Part shown: one piece after another, positions 1 to 7,321 of the stretch
Layout: every line of letters begins with the position of its first letter
Numbering within the stretch: the stretch's first letter is position 1
Origin: Clostridia bacterium
GTDB taxonomy: Bacteria; Bacillota; Clostridia; Oscillospirales; CAG-272
Assembly: GCA_017625275.1 (NCBI GenBank)
Contig: JAGALI010000221.1
Location: 1 to 15,365, forward strand
DNA: 15,365 nucleotides
Reading direction: 5' to 3'
Translations under genes and position numbers: made by a program
Notes under the pieces: model-generated
Databases searched by the model: none
What the model was told of the DNA's origin: nothing
The model's input: the letters and a program-made list of their open reading frames with translations, nothing else

Positions 1-796
1 AAAGCGAGCCAATGGCATTTGTAACAAGAAACTCCTTTTGGCGCTTAATTATAAGCCTGCGCTCCTCTGTCTTGTTGGCAAAGAACTCATTTTTAATGTT
101 TTCGTCAATACGAGTTAGACGCACCTCCTTTGCATAGTCTGCAAGGGAGAAAAACCTGCTTATGTACCAATCCTTTCCCCAAATTTTAGAGAAGGATTTC
201 TCATATTTATAATAAATTCCGTTTTCAATGATGTGAATTACCATTGATGCTATAGAAAAGCCAAGAATAACCAGAGCGATTATCCAATCAACGCTACATA
301 CGACGCTAAATACAGACACAGCTGCCACCAGACTCCTTAAAATGTCCGAGAGCATGTCAACTGTGTTCATTATACTCTTGTCACAGGTTTGCATTGCATA
401 AACAAAGTCGTTGTAAAACTCTGGGCTATCATAGCTTGCAAGGTCAATTTCAGACGCCTTTATAAAAAAGCGCTTGTGCAAATCCCTTATAAAGCGAAGC
501 TTGTGCTTAGGATTAAAAAGCTTCCAGTGCCACGAATAAAAGAGCTGATACGCCAGAAAATATACTGCCATTATGCCTATTTTCCAAAGTATTGAATCAA
601 AGCTCTCGCGTCTGTCAAGGGCGTTTAATATCTCGCTTGTCAAGAAAATTGTAACGCCATGATTAAGACCTGTTACAACGCCCATTATAAGTCTCATTAT
701 GCAAAGACCTGGCGCGTTTTTAAATGCGGTTTTAAAGATAAATTTATTGTTTTTTAGTGACTGAGATAGAGTCACCTTTTCTCTTTTATTGCTCAT
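1..796 (-). CDS. ABC exporter, N-terminal membrane part (partial, runs off left edge)
   Basis: The minus-strand frame opens with ATG at 796-794 and stays open to base 1, giving about 265 residues without a stop. It was read directly from the reverse complement. It begins MSNKREKVTLSQSLKNNKFI and continues with alternating hydrophobic and basic stretches like the transmembrane domain of type IV (MsbA/lantibiotic-type) ABC exporters. The phrase EIDLASYDSPEFYNDFVYA closely parallels EVELACFENPEFYDKYVKA in the neighbouring 615-residue ABC protein, so the two are paralogs and could form a heterodimer. The nucleotide-binding domain would lie beyond the window. The start overlaps the stop of the upstream gene by 11 bases (ATGAGCAATAA), and a GAGGAGGG ribosome binding site sits just upstream inside that gene, so translation is probably coupled. 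The transported substrate is unknown. Confidence 0.85.
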   Translation of the reverse strand, partial: MSNKREKVTLSQSLKNNKFIFKTAFKNAPGLCIMRLIMGVVTGLNHGVTIFLTSEILNALDRRESFDSILWKIGIMAVYFLAYQLFYSWHWKLFNPKHKLRFIRDLHKRFFIKASEIDLASYDSPEFYNDFVYAMQTCDKSIMNTVDMLSDILRSLVAAVSVFSVVCSVDWIIALVILGFSIASMVIHIIENGIYYKYEKSFSKIWGKDWYISRFFSLADYAKEVRLTRIDENIKNEFFANKTEERRLIIKRQKEFLVTNAIGSL

Positions 797-2633
797 TTTC
801 ACCCTCCTCTCTGTCGATATCGACATAGTTTTGGGCTTGCTTTTTAAACATATCGGCATATTTGCCATTCATCGCCATAAGCTCGGCGTGAGTGCCACTT
901 TCTATTACCTCTCCATTTTCAAGCATGTACACTCTGTCAGCCGAAACAGCACTTGATAAGCGGTGAGAGATAAATATCATTGCCTTACCCTCGCCAGCCT
1001 TCATCATATTATTGTACATTTCATTTTCAGCTATAGGGTCAAGGGCACTAGATGGCTCGTCAAGAATTATAAATGGCGCATCCTTCACAAACGCATGTGC
1101 AATTGCAACCTTTTGAGCCTGTCCTACTGATAAGACAGCGCCATCCTCATCAAATTCCTTTGTAAGCATGGTTTCTATTCCGTTCGGAAGCTCCATTATG
1201 CGTTCATAAGCGCCACTGCCTTTAAGCGCCTCAATTACCCTTTTCTCGTCACCCTCTTGTCTTGGCCTCATAAGCACATTTTCAGCCACAGACAGGGAGA
1301 TAATCTTAAAATCCTGAAATACAACGCTGAACATATCACGATATTCCTCAAGCTTAAGCTCGTAAAGAGGTGTGCCGTCAAGAGTAATCTGCCCCTCGGA
1401 AGGGTCATAAAGCCTTAAAAGAAGCTTTACAAGTGTGCTTTTTCCTGCTCCGTTATGTCCAACAAGGGCGATCTTTTCGTTTTTGCCAATTTTCATTGAC
1501 ACATTCTTAAGAACATAATTTTCGCTTCCATCATATTTAAAGGAAACATTTTCAAGTCTAATTTCTCCTCTGCTTGGAGAGGACGCGTGCTCCTTGTCCT
1601 TCATCTTAGGCTCATAGTCCATAAAGCTACGAAAATCCTCAAAGAAAAGTGCATGCTCATGCGCTCTGAAATATCGGTCGGTTATTTGAGTAAATGTGCC
1701 TGTAAGGCTGGATACAGAGTTTATTACTACTGCACAGTCACCCATTCCAAGTGTGCCCGAAACGATGGTGCGATAAACGGCATAGGCTATCGCAAGCGGA
1801 TTTGTGATAATGGTTTGTAGGCTTGTATGTGCTACCTCCAAAAAAGCTTCCTTGACGCCATACTTTTTTACGACCTCTACTCTGCCGTCTGATGCCTTTT
1901 CATATCTTTCAAGCAAAAGCTCTCTTGCATTGCTAAGGCGTATTTCCTTTGCATAATCTCCAGAATAAAACACCCTTTGTGCATATTGGGCACGGCGGTG
2001 GTGCTCCTTATCCTCTGTGGTATGCTTATGCCAAAGAACATTTGCCTTGCGCTTTATAAAGGTGCCAAGCAATGGTAGAATTGCGAAAATAATAAACGCA
2101 GGGTCCATTGTAAACAAAAGTGAGCCATAAAGAAGCATTCCTACAATTGCACCAAAAAGATTGGTTACAGCCCATGTAAGATTCCACATTCTCCATGTAA
2201 TTTCACCAGTCGCCTTTACATATTTGTCATAAAACTCTGGATTTTCAAAGCACGCAAGCTCAACCTCCGTGCACTTATCATAAAGTCTACCAAGAACCTT
2301 TCTTTCTACCTTTATAAATGCTATATCCTCAACTATAGTAATAAGTGGATTTATAACAAGCTGAAGTCCAAGAGGCACAGCAATCATAACAGCAGCGCTG
2401 AGCGCCACGGTTTTAAAATCGAAGCCTGTTTCAAACGAGTTTATTATGTATCTTACCACATATGTTCCTACGATAAATGAGGCAAGCGTATTAAAAAGCT
2501 CAAGAAAAAAACGGAGCAAAAACGCAAATGGTGATGTAGTCACTATCATTTTAAGCGCATATGCGCAGTCCTTTACAACCATCTTAAAGGACAGCCTTCT
2601 CTTATTGTCTTTTTTCTTTTTATCCTTTTTCAT
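786..2633 (-). CDS. ABC exporter, fused membrane and ATPase domains
   Basis: This 615-residue protein is a full half-transporter that would sit in the cytoplasmic membrane. Residues about 25-330 are the transmembrane domain with several hydrophobic helices. Residues about 365-600 are the ATPase. Visible ATPase motifs are Walker A GHNGAGKS (392-399), a Q-loop at VVFQDF, the signature LSVGQ (501-505), Walker B IILDEP with catalytic E526, a D-loop SALD, and the switch histidine H557 in ISHRLSS. The signature has Val where LSGGQ has Gly; all other catalytic residues are intact. The start follows GGAGAAAGGAGAAAA. It is the first gene of a two-gene operon and overlaps the next ABC gene by 11 bases, which fits a heterodimeric exporter. 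The family exports lipids, peptides or drugs; nothing here decides which. Confidence 0.93.
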   Translation of the reverse strand: MKKDKKKKDNKRRLSFKMVVKDCAYALKMIVTTSPFAFLLRFFLELFNTLASFIVGTYVVRYIINSFETGFDFKTVALSAAVMIAVPLGLQLVINPLITIVEDIAFIKVERKVLGRLYDKCTEVELACFENPEFYDKYVKATGEITWRMWNLTWAVTNLFGAIVGMLLYGSLLFTMDPAFIIFAILPLLGTFIKRKANVLWHKHTTEDKEHHRRAQYAQRVFYSGDYAKEIRLSNARELLLERYEKASDGRVEVVKKYGVKEAFLEVAHTSLQTIITNPLAIAYAVYRTIVSGTLGMGDCAVVINSVSSLTGTFTQITDRYFRAHEHALFFEDFRSFMDYEPKMKDKEHASSPSRGEIRLENVSFKYDGSENYVLKNVSMKIGKNEKIALVGHNGAGKSTLVKLLLRLYDPSEGQITLDGTPLYELKLEEYRDMFSVVFQDFKIISLSVAENVLMRPRQEGDEKRVIEALKGSGAYERIMELPNGIETMLTKEFDEDGAVLSVGQAQKVAIAHAFVKDAPFIILDEPSSALDPIAENEMYNNMMKAGEGKAMIFISHRLSSAVSADRVYMLENGEVIESGTHAELMAMNGKYADMFKKQAQNYVDIDREEGENEQ

Positions 2634-2656
2634 TTTTCTCCTTTCTCCTTTATTTC

Positions 2657-2753
2657 AAAAAGTCGGTTAATTTGCGGAGAGCATAAAGCGTCCTAGCCCT
2701 CACAGGTAGACTAGGATTTTATATATTTCAATTGAGTGGTTAGCTGACTTTTT
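2657..2753 (-). promoter_or_regulatory. structured 5' leader of the ABC operon, class unknown
   Basis: Two 14-base arms at 2657-2670 and 2740-2753 are inverted repeats with two mismatched positions. They enclose a hairpin with arms TCCTAG (2691-2696) and CTAGGA (2711-2716), extended by ATAAA (2683-2687) and TTTAT (2718-2722). In the minus-strand RNA a second hairpin, GAGGGC with GCUCUC (2696-2701 and 2677-2682), would compete for the same bases. The 3' arm of the outer stem ends in GACUUUUU, about 15 bases before the ribosome binding site, which resembles an attenuator. The outer stem is G-U wobble-paired on plus RNA but A-C mismatched on minus RNA, while the inner alternative hairpin favours the minus strand, so the functional strand is uncertain. 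I do not recognise a known riboswitch class. Confidence 0.45.
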
Positions 2754-2774
2754 CTTTATAGTCTCCGTGTTTTT

Positions 2775-2804
2775 ATTAAACCATATTCAAGACTTATATG
2801 TCAA
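2775..2804 (-). promoter_or_regulatory. sigma-A promoter of the ABC operon
   Basis: On the minus strand a perfect TTGACA (2804-2799) is followed after 18 bases by TTTAAT (2780-2775). It lies just past the stop of the phosphate transporter gene and about 140 bases before the first ABC start codon. The predicted transcript would therefore begin near 2768 and contain the structured leader at 2657-2753. Confidence 0.6.
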
Positions 2805-2822
2805 CATATTTTTAGTTGAATT

Positions 2823-3791
2823 TTACCCAACTGTTAGTTTATTAAAAAATAAAACTAAAAGATACGAAATCAGCATGCAGACTGGCAGGGTTATAACTGC
2901 GACTAATGCTAATTTTCCAAGGCTTTTATAATTAACGCTCTCGCCCTCGCATATAGCCGAGCCTGCAATTGTACATGCCTTTACATTGCTGGTACTAACT
3001 GGCGCGCCAAAAAGCGAGCATAAAAGCAGACAGGCGCTAGCGCTAGCGTCAGCAACAAAGGCGCTTTTTGCATTGAGCCTTGCTATTCCAGAGCCGAGAG
3101 TTTTTACTATCCTTCCACCTCCCAGCAGGGTGCCCAGAAAAAGCACAATTGCTACCATTAAAATCGCCGACATGTGTCTGTCATTTCCATGTCTCGAGAT
3201 TAAAACCAGCAAAAGCGCCACAAGCTTCTGTCCGTCCTGTGCCCCATGCATAAAGGAGCTTGTGGCGCAGGATATAATTTGAAGCTTATGATAAGGCAAA
3301 ATAGCGTTTTTAAGTGCCATTGCGCAAAGAATCGAAAGCAATAGCGATACCACACACGAAAGAAGCATAAATACAATTATTTTAATGAAGGGATAGACAT
3401 TCACCCTTCCTGCCAGGGCAAGTGACGCGCCTGCAAGTGACGCTAAAAGCGCGTGACTCTCACTTGATGGCATTGAAAAAAGCCAGCTTATTAGAGAAAA
3501 AATTATGACTGTAGAAAATACACAAATGAGGGCTACCCCCTCTTTTTCTCCAAAGTCTGCCTGTGCGATTACATTGTCAGCGACCGACATATTGAGTGCC
3601 GACATTGCAATCAGCCCAAGAAGATTGAAAAAGGCACACAAAAGGCATGCCCTATTCATCGAAAGCGCACGCGTCGCAACAGTTGTTGCTATTGCGTTTG
3701 GTGCATCTGTAAAGCCGTTTATAAGCACCACTCCGAGCGCAAGAAAAAGCGCTATTAGCTCGCTTGCCTCAAGTGTCGTAATAAAATTCAT
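2823..3791 (-). CDS. inorganic phosphate transporter, PiT family
   Basis: This 322-residue, very hydrophobic protein is a low-affinity phosphate permease of the PiT (PF01384) family. It would use an ion gradient to bring phosphate, probably as a metal-phosphate complex, across the inner membrane. The two inverted PiT signatures are visible: NGFTDAPNAIAT near residues 25-36 (with D29) and HGAQDGQK at 182-189. SSESHALLASLAGA near 110 and GAPVSTSNVKA in the last quarter are also typical. The length matches the short bacterial form that lacks a large loop. The ATG at 3791 follows GAGAGG at good spacing. The usual PhoU-like DUF47 partner is not adjacent. The gene is divergent from the amidase-domain gene, with only 57 bases between them. 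I found no convincing promoter or terminator for it. Confidence 0.9.
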   Translation of the reverse strand: MNFITTLEASELIALFLALGVVLINGFTDAPNAIATTVATRALSMNRACLLCAFFNLLGLIAMSALNMSVADNVIAQADFGEKEGVALICVFSTVIIFSLISWLFSMPSSESHALLASLAGASLALAGRVNVYPFIKIIVFMLLSCVVSLLLSILCAMALKNAILPYHKLQIISCATSSFMHGAQDGQKLVALLLVLISRHGNDRHMSAILMVAIVLFLGTLLGGGRIVKTLGSGIARLNAKSAFVADASASACLLLCSLFGAPVSTSNVKACTIAGSAICEGESVNYKSLGKLALVAVITLPVCMLISYLLVLFFNKLTVG

Positions 3792-3848
3792 ATATACCTC
3801 TCACCAAATAATTAACATATCATAAAATACTCTTAAGGGGGCGATTTT

Positions 3849-4508
3849 ATGATACTTGAAAAGGAATACATTCGAGAAAGAGCTGTTTTATATGCAAGAA
3901 AATACGCACTTGTGCGCAATCCTCTTTTCTTCTCATTTGCTGGAATTGGTGGAAATTGCACAAATTTTGTATCACAATGCGTTCTTGCAGGAAGCTGTGT
4001 TATGAATTACACGCCGATTTATGGCTGGTTTTATTTATCGACAAACAGGCGTAGTGCATCTTGGACTGGTGTTGAATTTTTTTATAATTTCTTTACACAA
4101 AACACAGGGGTGGGGCCATTTGGCGCGCCATCTACGCTTGAGCAGGCGCAAATTGGCGACGTTATTCAGCTACAAAATGATGAGGGAATATTTTACCACA
4201 CAATTATAATCAGTGAGATTCGAGACGGAGAAATTTATATTTGTGCCAATTCAAACGATGCTCTTGACAGGCCTCTTTCAAGCTACAACTATGCAAATTT
4301 AAGAGTAATCCATATTTTAGGCGTCAGATACGACACAAGATTTCAAATCGAGTGCTTTGACTCTCTCTATTCTCCACCTCTCCCACCCGTAGCTCCGCCA
4401 GAGGAGCCACAGGAAAATGAGACACCAGCACAGCCAGAAAACGAGCAGAGCGCTCCACCCGAGCAACAGCCTACAAATCCACCAGACTCCGAGGAACAGA
4501 CTCCTTGA
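3849..4508 (+). CDS. amidase-domain (Amidase_6-like) protein with Pro/Glu-rich tail
   Basis: The 219-residue product resembles the putative amidase domain Amidase_6 (PF12671), a papain/NlpC-like fold found mainly in Bacillota. The N-terminal pattern RNPLFFSFAGIGGNCTNFVS is diagnostic, with C37 as the expected nucleophile. H117 in the segment FYHTIIISE is the likely second catalytic residue, followed by a polar residue in ICANSND (131-137). From residue 176 to the end the chain is a low-complexity tail of Pro, Glu, Gln and Asn, probably unstructured. There is no signal peptide and no membrane segment, so it is predicted cytoplasmic unless exported by an unrecognised route. The ATG follows AAGGGGGCG. 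The substrate is unknown; cleavage of peptide or cell-wall amide bonds is the family guess. The assignment to the fold is firm and the function is not. Confidence 0.85.
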   Translation: MILEKEYIRERAVLYARKYALVRNPLFFSFAGIGGNCTNFVSQCVLAGSCVMNYTPIYGWFYLSTNRRSASWTGVEFFYNFFTQNTGVGPFGAPSTLEQAQIGDVIQLQNDEGIFYHTIIISEIRDGEIYICANSNDALDRPLSSYNYANLRVIHILGVRYDTRFQIECFDSLYSPPLPPVAPPEEPQENETPAQPENEQSAPPEQQPTNPPDSEEQTP

Positions 4509-4509
4509 T

Positions 4510-4538
4510 TTGGCAATTTAGCCAAAATGCGCTATACT
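4510..4538 (+). promoter_or_regulatory. possible upstream promoter overlapping a palindrome
   Basis: TTGGCA (4510-4515) and TATACT (4533-4538) are spaced by 17 bases. The -35 box lies inside a 6-bp inverted repeat, TTTGGC with GCCAAA (4509-4514 and 4521-4526), so a regulator binding the palindrome could block it. A second small hairpin, TGTGCA with TGCACA (4543-4557), follows at the predicted transcript start. It could be a second, controlled promoter for the glycoside hydrolase gene at 4691. The palindrome lacks a T-run, so it is a poor terminator for the amidase gene. Confidence 0.35.
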
Positions 4539-4607
4539 AATATGTGCACAATGCACAAAACAAAGTAAAAAATAAGTTTATTAAAAGTAAAATTTGTTTA
4601 AAACTCC

Positions 4608-4636
4608 TTGACAAATTCGCGCGTATGGTGTAATAT
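4608..4636 (+). promoter_or_regulatory. strong sigma-A promoter of the 833-residue hydrolase gene
   Basis: A perfect TTGACA (4608-4613), a 17-base spacer and TAATAT (4631-4636) give a near-consensus vegetative promoter. The predicted transcript would start near 4643, leaving a leader of about 48 bases before the ATG at 4691, which has a GGAGG site at 4680-4684. Confidence 0.8.
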
Positions 4637-4690
4637 ATATAATGTATAAAAAGCAATTCACGGCTTAAAAATCCAAAATGGAGGAAAACA

Positions 4691-7192
4691 ATGAAAAAGA
4701 AAATTTTACTTTCTCTTCTTGCAATAATCCTTGCAGTAGCTTGCGCTGTTTGCATTGTTTCTTGTAAGAAAGATCCCGATGAAAGCGAATCCTCAAGTGG
4801 TGAAACTCCGGGCGAAACACCAGGCCTCACAGTAGGTGCTGCTATTCCTCGCTATCTTCGCGTTGTTGATTTTACCTCTGATTCTGCTACTCTCAAGTTC
4901 AACTTGTACTCAGCAGATACAGATATCAATTTCGACATTAGATATAGCGACAAGGAAATCACCGAGGCTAACTTCGACAAGGCTACCACAGCTGATTACG
5001 AGCTTTCAGGTGATGCTGAAAAGACCCTCAAGGTAAAGGGTATCGCTCCTTCCTCATCTAAGGCATGCTATGTTGCTGTTAAGAGTACAGAGGGCATGGA
5101 TGCAGTTCGCGTTGGTGGTGCTAACGAGCAGGTTAAGATTGACTACGCGAAAAAGATTACTGCTGTTTACCACGGCGAAACAAACAAGGACCTTAGCGCG
5201 TTGTTTGATGAGCAAACACTTGCTAATGCATTTATCTTCCCTAAGACAAATCTTGGCGAGCTCATGACAAACAAAAACGATGTTGAAGAGGGCAAGCAGG
5301 GAATGAACATTTCCCCAATTATCGACCTTGAGTATCCTCACTATGTTTCAAAGGTTTCTGCCTTCTATATATTTGAGCAGTTACTCAACAAGGGCACAGC
5401 TGTTGACAACATTAAGCTTACTGTTAGATGGTCCACTAAGCCTGTTGACTTTATGGCTACAGATGACAAATGGGATGGCGCTACTACTCTTACAAAGGAC
5501 GACATTCTTGATGGTAAGTGGAACGATGTTGAGATCGGTGCTACTGTAAGATACATTCAGTTCGTATTTAAGGACGGCTACGCTCCTAACGAGTTCTTCG
5601 TTTACGGATACCAAAAGGGCGAGGGCGATAAGATTGCTACAACACTTCACAAGCTCCCAACAGTTGGTGAGGTTTTGGGTATGTGTGGATTTACCGCTAA
5701 CGGTGGTGGTAACACCACAACTGAGCAGCTTGCTTGTGTAAGTGTTCTTCGTGAATACCACAACATGGGCTGGTCATATACCGCTACATCTTACCCAGGT
5801 AAGGCTAATAACTATGTTGGTGCCAATGGTACTGGTAACTTTGACTCTAAATACAAGGATTACTCTCGAACACTTACTGTTATCCCTTGCGTTCAATGGA
5901 CCTCCTTGAATGTTGCAAGAAGCGTTAACGAGGACGGACTTCCTATTCCTGATACAAAGAACCCTGGAAACAAGTTCCAAAACGCTACATATTTCGAAAA
6001 GTTTGACCCAAGAGTTTACTTCCTATATGCTGATAACATGTTCTGGTTCGCTGCTCGCTACGGAAGCAACAAGTCAGCTGACCTTCTAAAGACTCTACAA
6101 AAGAGCACTCTTGGTGCTGTTACTGAGACTGGTCTTGGATATATCCAATGGCTTGAGTTTGGTAATGAGCCAAATGGTGAGGACGCACTTGGTTATGTTC
6201 CTTATCAGCTCGCTGCTCTTCAGTCTGCTTCATACGATGGTCACCAAAAGACCCTTACATCTTCACAAGTTGAAAATAAGGGCTACCACTTCGGCTCTAA
6301 GAATGCCGACCCTAACATGAAGGTTGCAATCTCAGGTCTTGCAGGTATTCAAGGAAAATATATTGTTTCAATGGTTTACTGGATGAAGGCTAACCGTACT
6401 GATGGCGACATCGCTATGGACGCATTCAACTTCCACTCCTACTTCGGTCGTCCATACTACATGAACGGTACTGAGATTTATATGGGTGTTTGCCCAGAAT
6501 TCTTCGGCATTGTTGACGAGATGGCTCCTATAATCGAATTTAGAAATAAGTACTATCCAGACAAAGAGGTTTGGATTACTGAGTTCGGTTGGGATACTAA
6601 CCAAAGCTACGAGACTATGACCGCATGTCACGCATATAATGTTACTGACCTTGACAAGGACGGCGACATTGACGAGGACGATAAGTTCGCAAGAGTTCAC
6701 CAAATCCAAGGCGATTGGCTAGTTCGTGCATATATTCTCTTCGCAAGCTGTGGTATCGACAAGGCTACAATGTACATGTGTGAGGATACTACATCTGACG
6801 AAAGAACAACATCTGGTAAGTATGGTACCTGTGGTATCTTCGGACTAGACGCTAAGGGTAATCCAATAGCTAAGGATGCTTACTATTACCTCTACACGCT
6901 CAAAAACACTCTTGGTGGCTACACATTCTCAAAAGAAATTGCAACTGGCAATGATGATGTATGGCTCTATGAGTTCAAGAACGCTGAGGGCAAGACAGCT
7001 TACGCTGTATGGTGCCCAACCATGGACGGAACTACTGTTGACAACTTTGAAATCGCAGTTAGCGGTTCAAGCGCTAAGGCTGTAACCTTAGTTGACAATG
7101 ATACCGATGGTGTATCAACCAACCTCACCGTTAACGGCGGTAAGATTAAGGTTAATGTTTCCGAGTCCCCAACAATGATTATTGTTGACTAA
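4691..7192 (+). CDS. surface lipoprotein, clan GH-A-type glycoside hydrolase with Fn3-like domain
   Basis: This 833-residue protein starts with a lipoprotein signal peptide (lipobox IVSC, C25), then a Ser/Glu/Pro linker, an Fn3-like domain (about 50-150), a discoidin-like beta-sandwich (about 155-310), a (beta/alpha)8-type catalytic region (about 315-760) and a C-terminal beta domain. Catalytic signs of a retaining clan GH-A enzyme are LEFGNEPNG with acid/base E493 and WITEFGWDTN with nucleophile E631. A complete EF-hand-type loop lies at 653-664 (D653, D655, D657, D659, D661, D664), shortly after the nucleophile strand. The protein would act on a glycan at the outer face of the membrane; family and substrate are unassigned. 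Codon choice is strongly skewed to AAG, AAC, GGT, GCT and CTT, and with the consensus promoter this suggests high expression. Two proteins at 7322-11293 are paralogs. The start is set by GGAGG six bases before the ATG. Confidence 0.85.
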   Translation: MKKKILLSLLAIILAVACAVCIVSCKKDPDESESSSGETPGETPGLTVGAAIPRYLRVVDFTSDSATLKFNLYSADTDINFDIRYSDKEITEANFDKATTADYELSGDAEKTLKVKGIAPSSSKACYVAVKSTEGMDAVRVGGANEQVKIDYAKKITAVYHGETNKDLSALFDEQTLANAFIFPKTNLGELMTNKNDVEEGKQGMNISPIIDLEYPHYVSKVSAFYIFEQLLNKGTAVDNIKLTVRWSTKPVDFMATDDKWDGATTLTKDDILDGKWNDVEIGATVRYIQFVFKDGYAPNEFFVYGYQKGEGDKIATTLHKLPTVGEVLGMCGFTANGGGNTTTEQLACVSVLREYHNMGWSYTATSYPGKANNYVGANGTGNFDSKYKDYSRTLTVIPCVQWTSLNVARSVNEDGLPIPDTKNPGNKFQNATYFEKFDPRVYFLYADNMFWFAARYGSNKSADLLKTLQKSTLGAVTETGLGYIQWLEFGNEPNGEDALGYVPYQLAALQSASYDGHQKTLTSSQVENKGYHFGSKNADPNMKVAISGLAGIQGKYIVSMVYWMKANRTDGDIAMDAFNFHSYFGRPYYMNGTEIYMGVCPEFFGIVDEMAPIIEFRNKYYPDKEVWITEFGWDTNQSYETMTACHAYNVTDLDKDGDIDEDDKFARVHQIQGDWLVRAYILFASCGIDKATMYMCEDTTSDERTTSGKYGTCGIFGLDAKGNPIAKDAYYYLYTLKNTLGGYTFSKEIATGNDDVWLYEFKNAEGKTAYAVWCPTMDGTTVDNFEIAVSGSSAKAVTLVDNDTDGVSTNLTVNGGKIKVNVSESPTMIIVD

Positions 7193-7219
7193 TCCAAATT
7201 TGGAATTAAGCTAAAATAT

Positions 7220-7255
7220 AATCCCTCACGCTTCGGCGTGGGGGATTTGCTTTTC
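7220..7255 (+). terminator. intrinsic terminator after the 833-residue hydrolase gene
   Basis: A 12-bp stem (7220-7231 with 7236-7247, one G-T wobble) is closed by a TTCG tetraloop and followed by TGCTTTTCTT. It lies 27 bases past the stop codon of the plus-strand gene. Confidence 0.88.
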
Positions 7256-7268
7256 TTCATTAATATAT

Positions 7269-7302
7269 AAAAAGCGCATATGCAAACACATATGCGCTTT
7301 TT
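7269..7302. terminator. bidirectional terminator between convergent hydrolase genes
   Basis: A perfect 14-bp stem AAAAAGCGCATATG (7269-7282) with its complement (7289-7302) and a 6-base loop is flanked by A-runs and T-runs on both sides. It can stop transcription from the plus-strand gene ending at 7192 and from the minus-strand pair ending at 7322. Confidence 0.9.
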
Positions 7303-7321
7303 TATTTAATGATTATGTCTT

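Noticed and set aside
2814..2832. Hairpin AGTTG/CAACT at the end of the phosphate transporter gene as a terminator
   Set aside because: Only 5 bp, overlaps the stop codon, and is followed by an A-rich rather than T-rich run on the minus strand.
3792..3848. Divergent promoters between the phosphate transporter and amidase genes
   Set aside because: AT-rich -10-like strings occur, but none has a matching -35 at 16-18 bases, so no promoter is called.
5381..5761. 126-codon minus-strand open frame within the 833-residue hydrolase gene
   Set aside because: Antisense to strongly codon-biased coding sequence, with no start signal.
6647..6682. Dockerin domain in the hydrolase, implying a cellulosome
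   Set aside because: Dockerins need two such loops with helices, usually at a protein end. Only one loop is present, inside the catalytic region, and the protein is already lipid-anchored.
7193..7204. 12-base palindrome TCCAAATTTGGA just past the hydrolase stop
   Set aside because: No T-run and AT-rich; it lies immediately upstream of a real terminator and could be chance.
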